8,412 nucleotides of DNA. Source: Bacillota bacterium (GTDB lineage Bacteria > Bacillota_I > Bacilli_A > RFN20 > CAG-826). The stretch covers positions 1 to 8,412 of the forward strand of contig JAPLKQ010000001.1 in NCBI GenBank assembly GCA_026387995.1, written 5' to 3'. The notes under the pieces are model-generated. The model was not told the DNA's origin, searched no databases, and was given only the letters and a program-made list of their open reading frames with translations. A program made the position numbers and the translations under genes. Each line of letters opens with the position of its first letter. Position 1 is the first letter of the stretch. This document shows, one piece after another, positions 6,914 through 8,412 of the stretch.

Positions 6914-7099
6914 TTATTCTGGAAGTAATTTAACGATGATCGAGAGAATGATGATGATCAGGAGGAGCACCCCACAGATAATCAGCCAGACGCGGGGAAA
7001 AATAATCTCGCCCTTCGTCTTGGGCGGGACTTGGGATTCGTCCGCTTTGGGTTCGACGACTTCGACGGCTTTCTTGTCGTCTATTTCTTTGTTAGTCAA
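6914..7099 (-). CDS. Small single-span membrane protein, 61 aa, unknown function
   Basis: I do not recognise this family. The protein has a charged N-terminal half rich in Lys, Glu, Asp and Val (residues 1-30), a Pro-containing link, and one strong transmembrane helix at about 37-59 (WLIICGVLLLIIIILSIIV) ending six residues or fewer from the C-terminus. This is a tail-anchored layout with the charged part probably in the cytoplasm. The start chosen is TTG at 7097-7099 because AAGGAG (7108-7113) sits 8 nt upstream. An ATG at 7124-7126 in the same frame would give 70 aa but has no ribosome-binding site. With the TTG start the gene overlaps the end of folT by 8 bases, implying translational coupling. 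A terminator follows its TAA. Position suggests a link to folate uptake or to the membrane, but this is inference from neighbourhood only. Confidence 0.75.
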   Translation of the reverse strand: MTNKEIDDKKAVEVVEPKADESQVPPKTKGEIIFPRVWLIICGVLLLIIIILSIIVKLLPE

Positions 7100-7779
7100 C
7101 TTTGTTGCTCCTTGCTTTATCGACATAGCGATAATAAATCATAAATAGATAGGTCAATATAAAGGTTTTGATGGGAAAGGCAAACACAAGGATTAGGCAT
7201 TGAAGGAATAAGACCACCATAAAATCAGCATGGAAAAAAACGGATTTCCAGACACTTCCCCACACGATATTCACCACGATTTCGAGGCGCAAAGCCGAAG
7301 ATAATGGCGGTAATAATCGGCGTTAGCACTTTCCAGTAAATGTCGAAAACATACGTAATGCTCGTATTCTCATCGAGACGAATGGTCACTTGGCCGGTAG
7401 TCATCACATAAATGAACAAAAACACCCAGACAGTCGTCATCAATAAATAGCTTAACGGCCATGGTTTCTTTTGATAGCGGAGCTTTTTCGTGAGGGCAAA
7501 AATAAAGTAAGGAATAACGCCGAGCAAGATGCCGGAAATCGTGACGAACGGCGTATAGATAGCTGCCGTGTGGGGGAAAAGGAAAAAACCGAGGATATCG
7601 GAAAGTGCGCCAATGACCCCACCGTAAATCGGCCCAAGGATGACACTGGCGAAAATGACGGGCACCGCACCAATCCCAATGCGGATGAAAGGTGGAATAT
7701 CAATGACGATTAAACGAGTAAAGATGATGGCCAAACACATGAGCATGGCAGCAGTCGTTATTTTTAAAACCGGGGACAA
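7092..7779 (-). pseudogene. folT: Folate ECF transporter S component (FolT-like), frameshifted
   Basis: FolT is the membrane substrate-binding subunit that captures folates and works with the shared ECF module (EcfT, EcfA, EcfA'). The 5' frame (7779 downward) shows the family pattern: a first helix ending FTRL, IRIGIGAVPVIFASVILGP, GALSDILGFFLFP with TPFVTISGILLGVIP, then further helices up to TPIITAIIFGF. The family's C-terminal part then resumes in another frame from LRLEIVVNIVW (about 7292) through a membrane segment with PIKTFIL, to TAA at 7092-7094. One extra base in the TTT at 7291-7293, or two missing bases, explains the switch; the corrected product would be about 228 aa. The 5' end is also doubtful. 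The first available start, TTG 7777-7779, has no properly spaced ribosome-binding site and overlaps the shortened end of folC by 16 bases. The neighbour folC supports a folate-salvage role. Confidence 0.82.
7108..7113 (-). promoter_or_regulatory. Shine-Dalgarno site that selects a TTG start
   Basis: AAGGAG on the minus strand lies 8 nt before TTG (7097-7099) and inside the last codons of folT. It decides the start of the 61-aa membrane protein in favour of TTG over the upstream ATG at 7124-7126. Confidence 0.7.
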
Positions 7780-8412
7780 TCCTCGATATAGGGATATTTG
7801 AGATCTTCGTAGTCTTCGCGTTGACGGGCACGGACATGGTTAAAGGAAGTCACGACGATGCGTTTGGTCACCGTTTCGAGGCTCCGGAACATCGCTTCGA
7901 CGTTTTTGTCTTTGAAAGCGGCGAAAATAATAAAGATAGGGGCTGGGGCAAAAGTTTTCATCGCCTCCGCTAAGGCTTCCGCGGCATGGGGATTATGCCC
8001 GCCGTCAAGAATGATCAGCGGATCATGGCCCACGATTTCCATCCGTCCCGGGATGAACATGGCTTTGAGGCCTTTGCGTACGTCAGCTTCGCTGAAAGGA
8101 TAGTCTTTCTTGAGGGCTTCCACCGCGGCGATGGCCACGGAGGCGTTATCGGCTTGATAGGAAGCGAGGGTGTCCAGCGTCAGTTTTTTATAACCGTCGT
8201 AATCAAACGTCAGTCCCTCATGGACCACGACGTTTTGCGGTTCAAGGGTTTGAAGGATCGGGGAATGACGCTGGTCGGCAACGCCTTTGAGGGTCGAAAA
8301 AGCGACGTCATTGAGGCGGCCGAGCAAAACCGGGATGCCGGGCTTCACGATGCCGGCTTTCGAAAGCGTGATTTTTTCAATCGTATTGCCCAAGTAACGT
8401 GTGTGTTCTAAA
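7764..8412 (-). CDS. folC: Folylpolyglutamate synthase FolC, 5' end outside window and C-terminus shortened
   Basis: FolC adds glutamate to folates (and in bifunctional forms to dihydropteroate) with ATP in the cytoplasm, trapping folate inside the cell. The frame is open to the right edge; its first visible codons read LEHTRYLGNTIEKI, a classic FolC motif, followed by KAGIVKPGIPV. Further on come LASYQADNA, the domain linker PGRMEIV, and the C-terminal Mur-ligase-type domain with ILDGGHNPHAAEAL (Asp at about window residue 136). The frame stops at 7764-7766 soon after PYIED. Relatives usually continue for roughly 40-50 residues, including a GSLYFI-type strand, which I find in no frame here. 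About 215 residues are visible. The stop lies inside the apparent start of folT, so a deletion across the folC-folT boundary is the simplest reading. Whether the shortened enzyme still works is unknown. Confidence 0.9.
   Translation of the reverse strand, partial: LEHTRYLGNTIEKITLSKAGIVKPGIPVLLGRLNDVAFSTLKGVADQRHSPILQTLEPQNVVVHEGLTFDYDGYKKLTLDTLASYQADNASVAIAAVEALKKDYPFSEADVRKGLKAMFIPGRMEIVGHDPLIILDGGHNPHAAEALAEAMKTFAPAPIFIIFAAFKDKNVEAMFRSLETVTKRIVVTSFNHVRARQREDYEDLKYPYIEDCPRF

Noticed and set aside
7764..7800. Folate or THF riboswitch ahead of folT
   Set aside because: No leader exists between folC and folT; the genes overlap and no conserved THF-switch core is visible.
1..8412. Alternative genetic code (TGA as Trp), considered because of possible Mollicutes affinity
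   Set aside because: All Trp codons in the recognised genes are TGG, and TGA acts as the amylase stop within ATGA.

Overview
The window looks like chromosomal DNA from a member of the Bacillota, plausibly one of the uncultured gut Bacilli related to Erysipelotrichia or Mollicutes. The reasons are the lipobox plus serine-rich linker on a secreted glycosidase, purine-rich Shine-Dalgarno sites, U-tailed hairpin terminators, and a FolC plus ECF-type FolT gene pair. TGA is used as a stop and Trp is written TGG, so the code is the standard bacterial one. The taxonomic placement is inference. No phage, transposon, CRISPR or stable-RNA gene is visible.

Plus strand, 1-4656: two tandem paralogous type I pullulanases. 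The first (1-1758) enters already inside its coding region and ends at its own terminator. The second (1879-4608) is complete. It is a lipoprotein with a Ser/Glu-rich spacer, an N-terminal starch-binding region, a CBM48-like domain and a full GH13 catalytic core. It has its own promoter, with a perfect 7-bp inverted repeat between the -35 and -10 elements, and its own terminator. The pair probably debranches alpha-glucans (starch, glycogen, pullulan) at the cell surface.

Minus strand, 8412-4667, convergent to the pullulanases, read in transcription order: (i) folC (5' end outside the window), folT and a 61-aa single-span membrane protein, closed by a hairpin at 6882-6906; (ii) an intracellular GH13 alpha-amylase-type gene overlapping a RimJ/RimL-like GNAT acetyltransferase gene by ATGA, closed by a hairpin at 5019-5039; (iii) a 52-aa orphan protein gene with a near-consensus sigma-A promoter and its own terminator. 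Two back-to-back terminators (4625-4650 and 4667-4688) separate the convergent units.

The main oddity is that three lesions lie in the minus-strand genes while the pullulanases are clean. The amylase has lost conserved region IV (with the third catalytic-site Asp) and changes frame at the same point. folT carries a one-base frameshift. folC stops early, right where folT begins without a usable ribosome-binding site, as if a deletion had fused the two genes. Either the locus is decaying or the assembly is faulty here, and read mapping would decide. I did not find a convincing new multi-gene system. The best undescribed candidates are the 52-aa stand-alone gene, the 61-aa membrane protein coupled to folT, and the palindromic operator controlling the second pullulanase.
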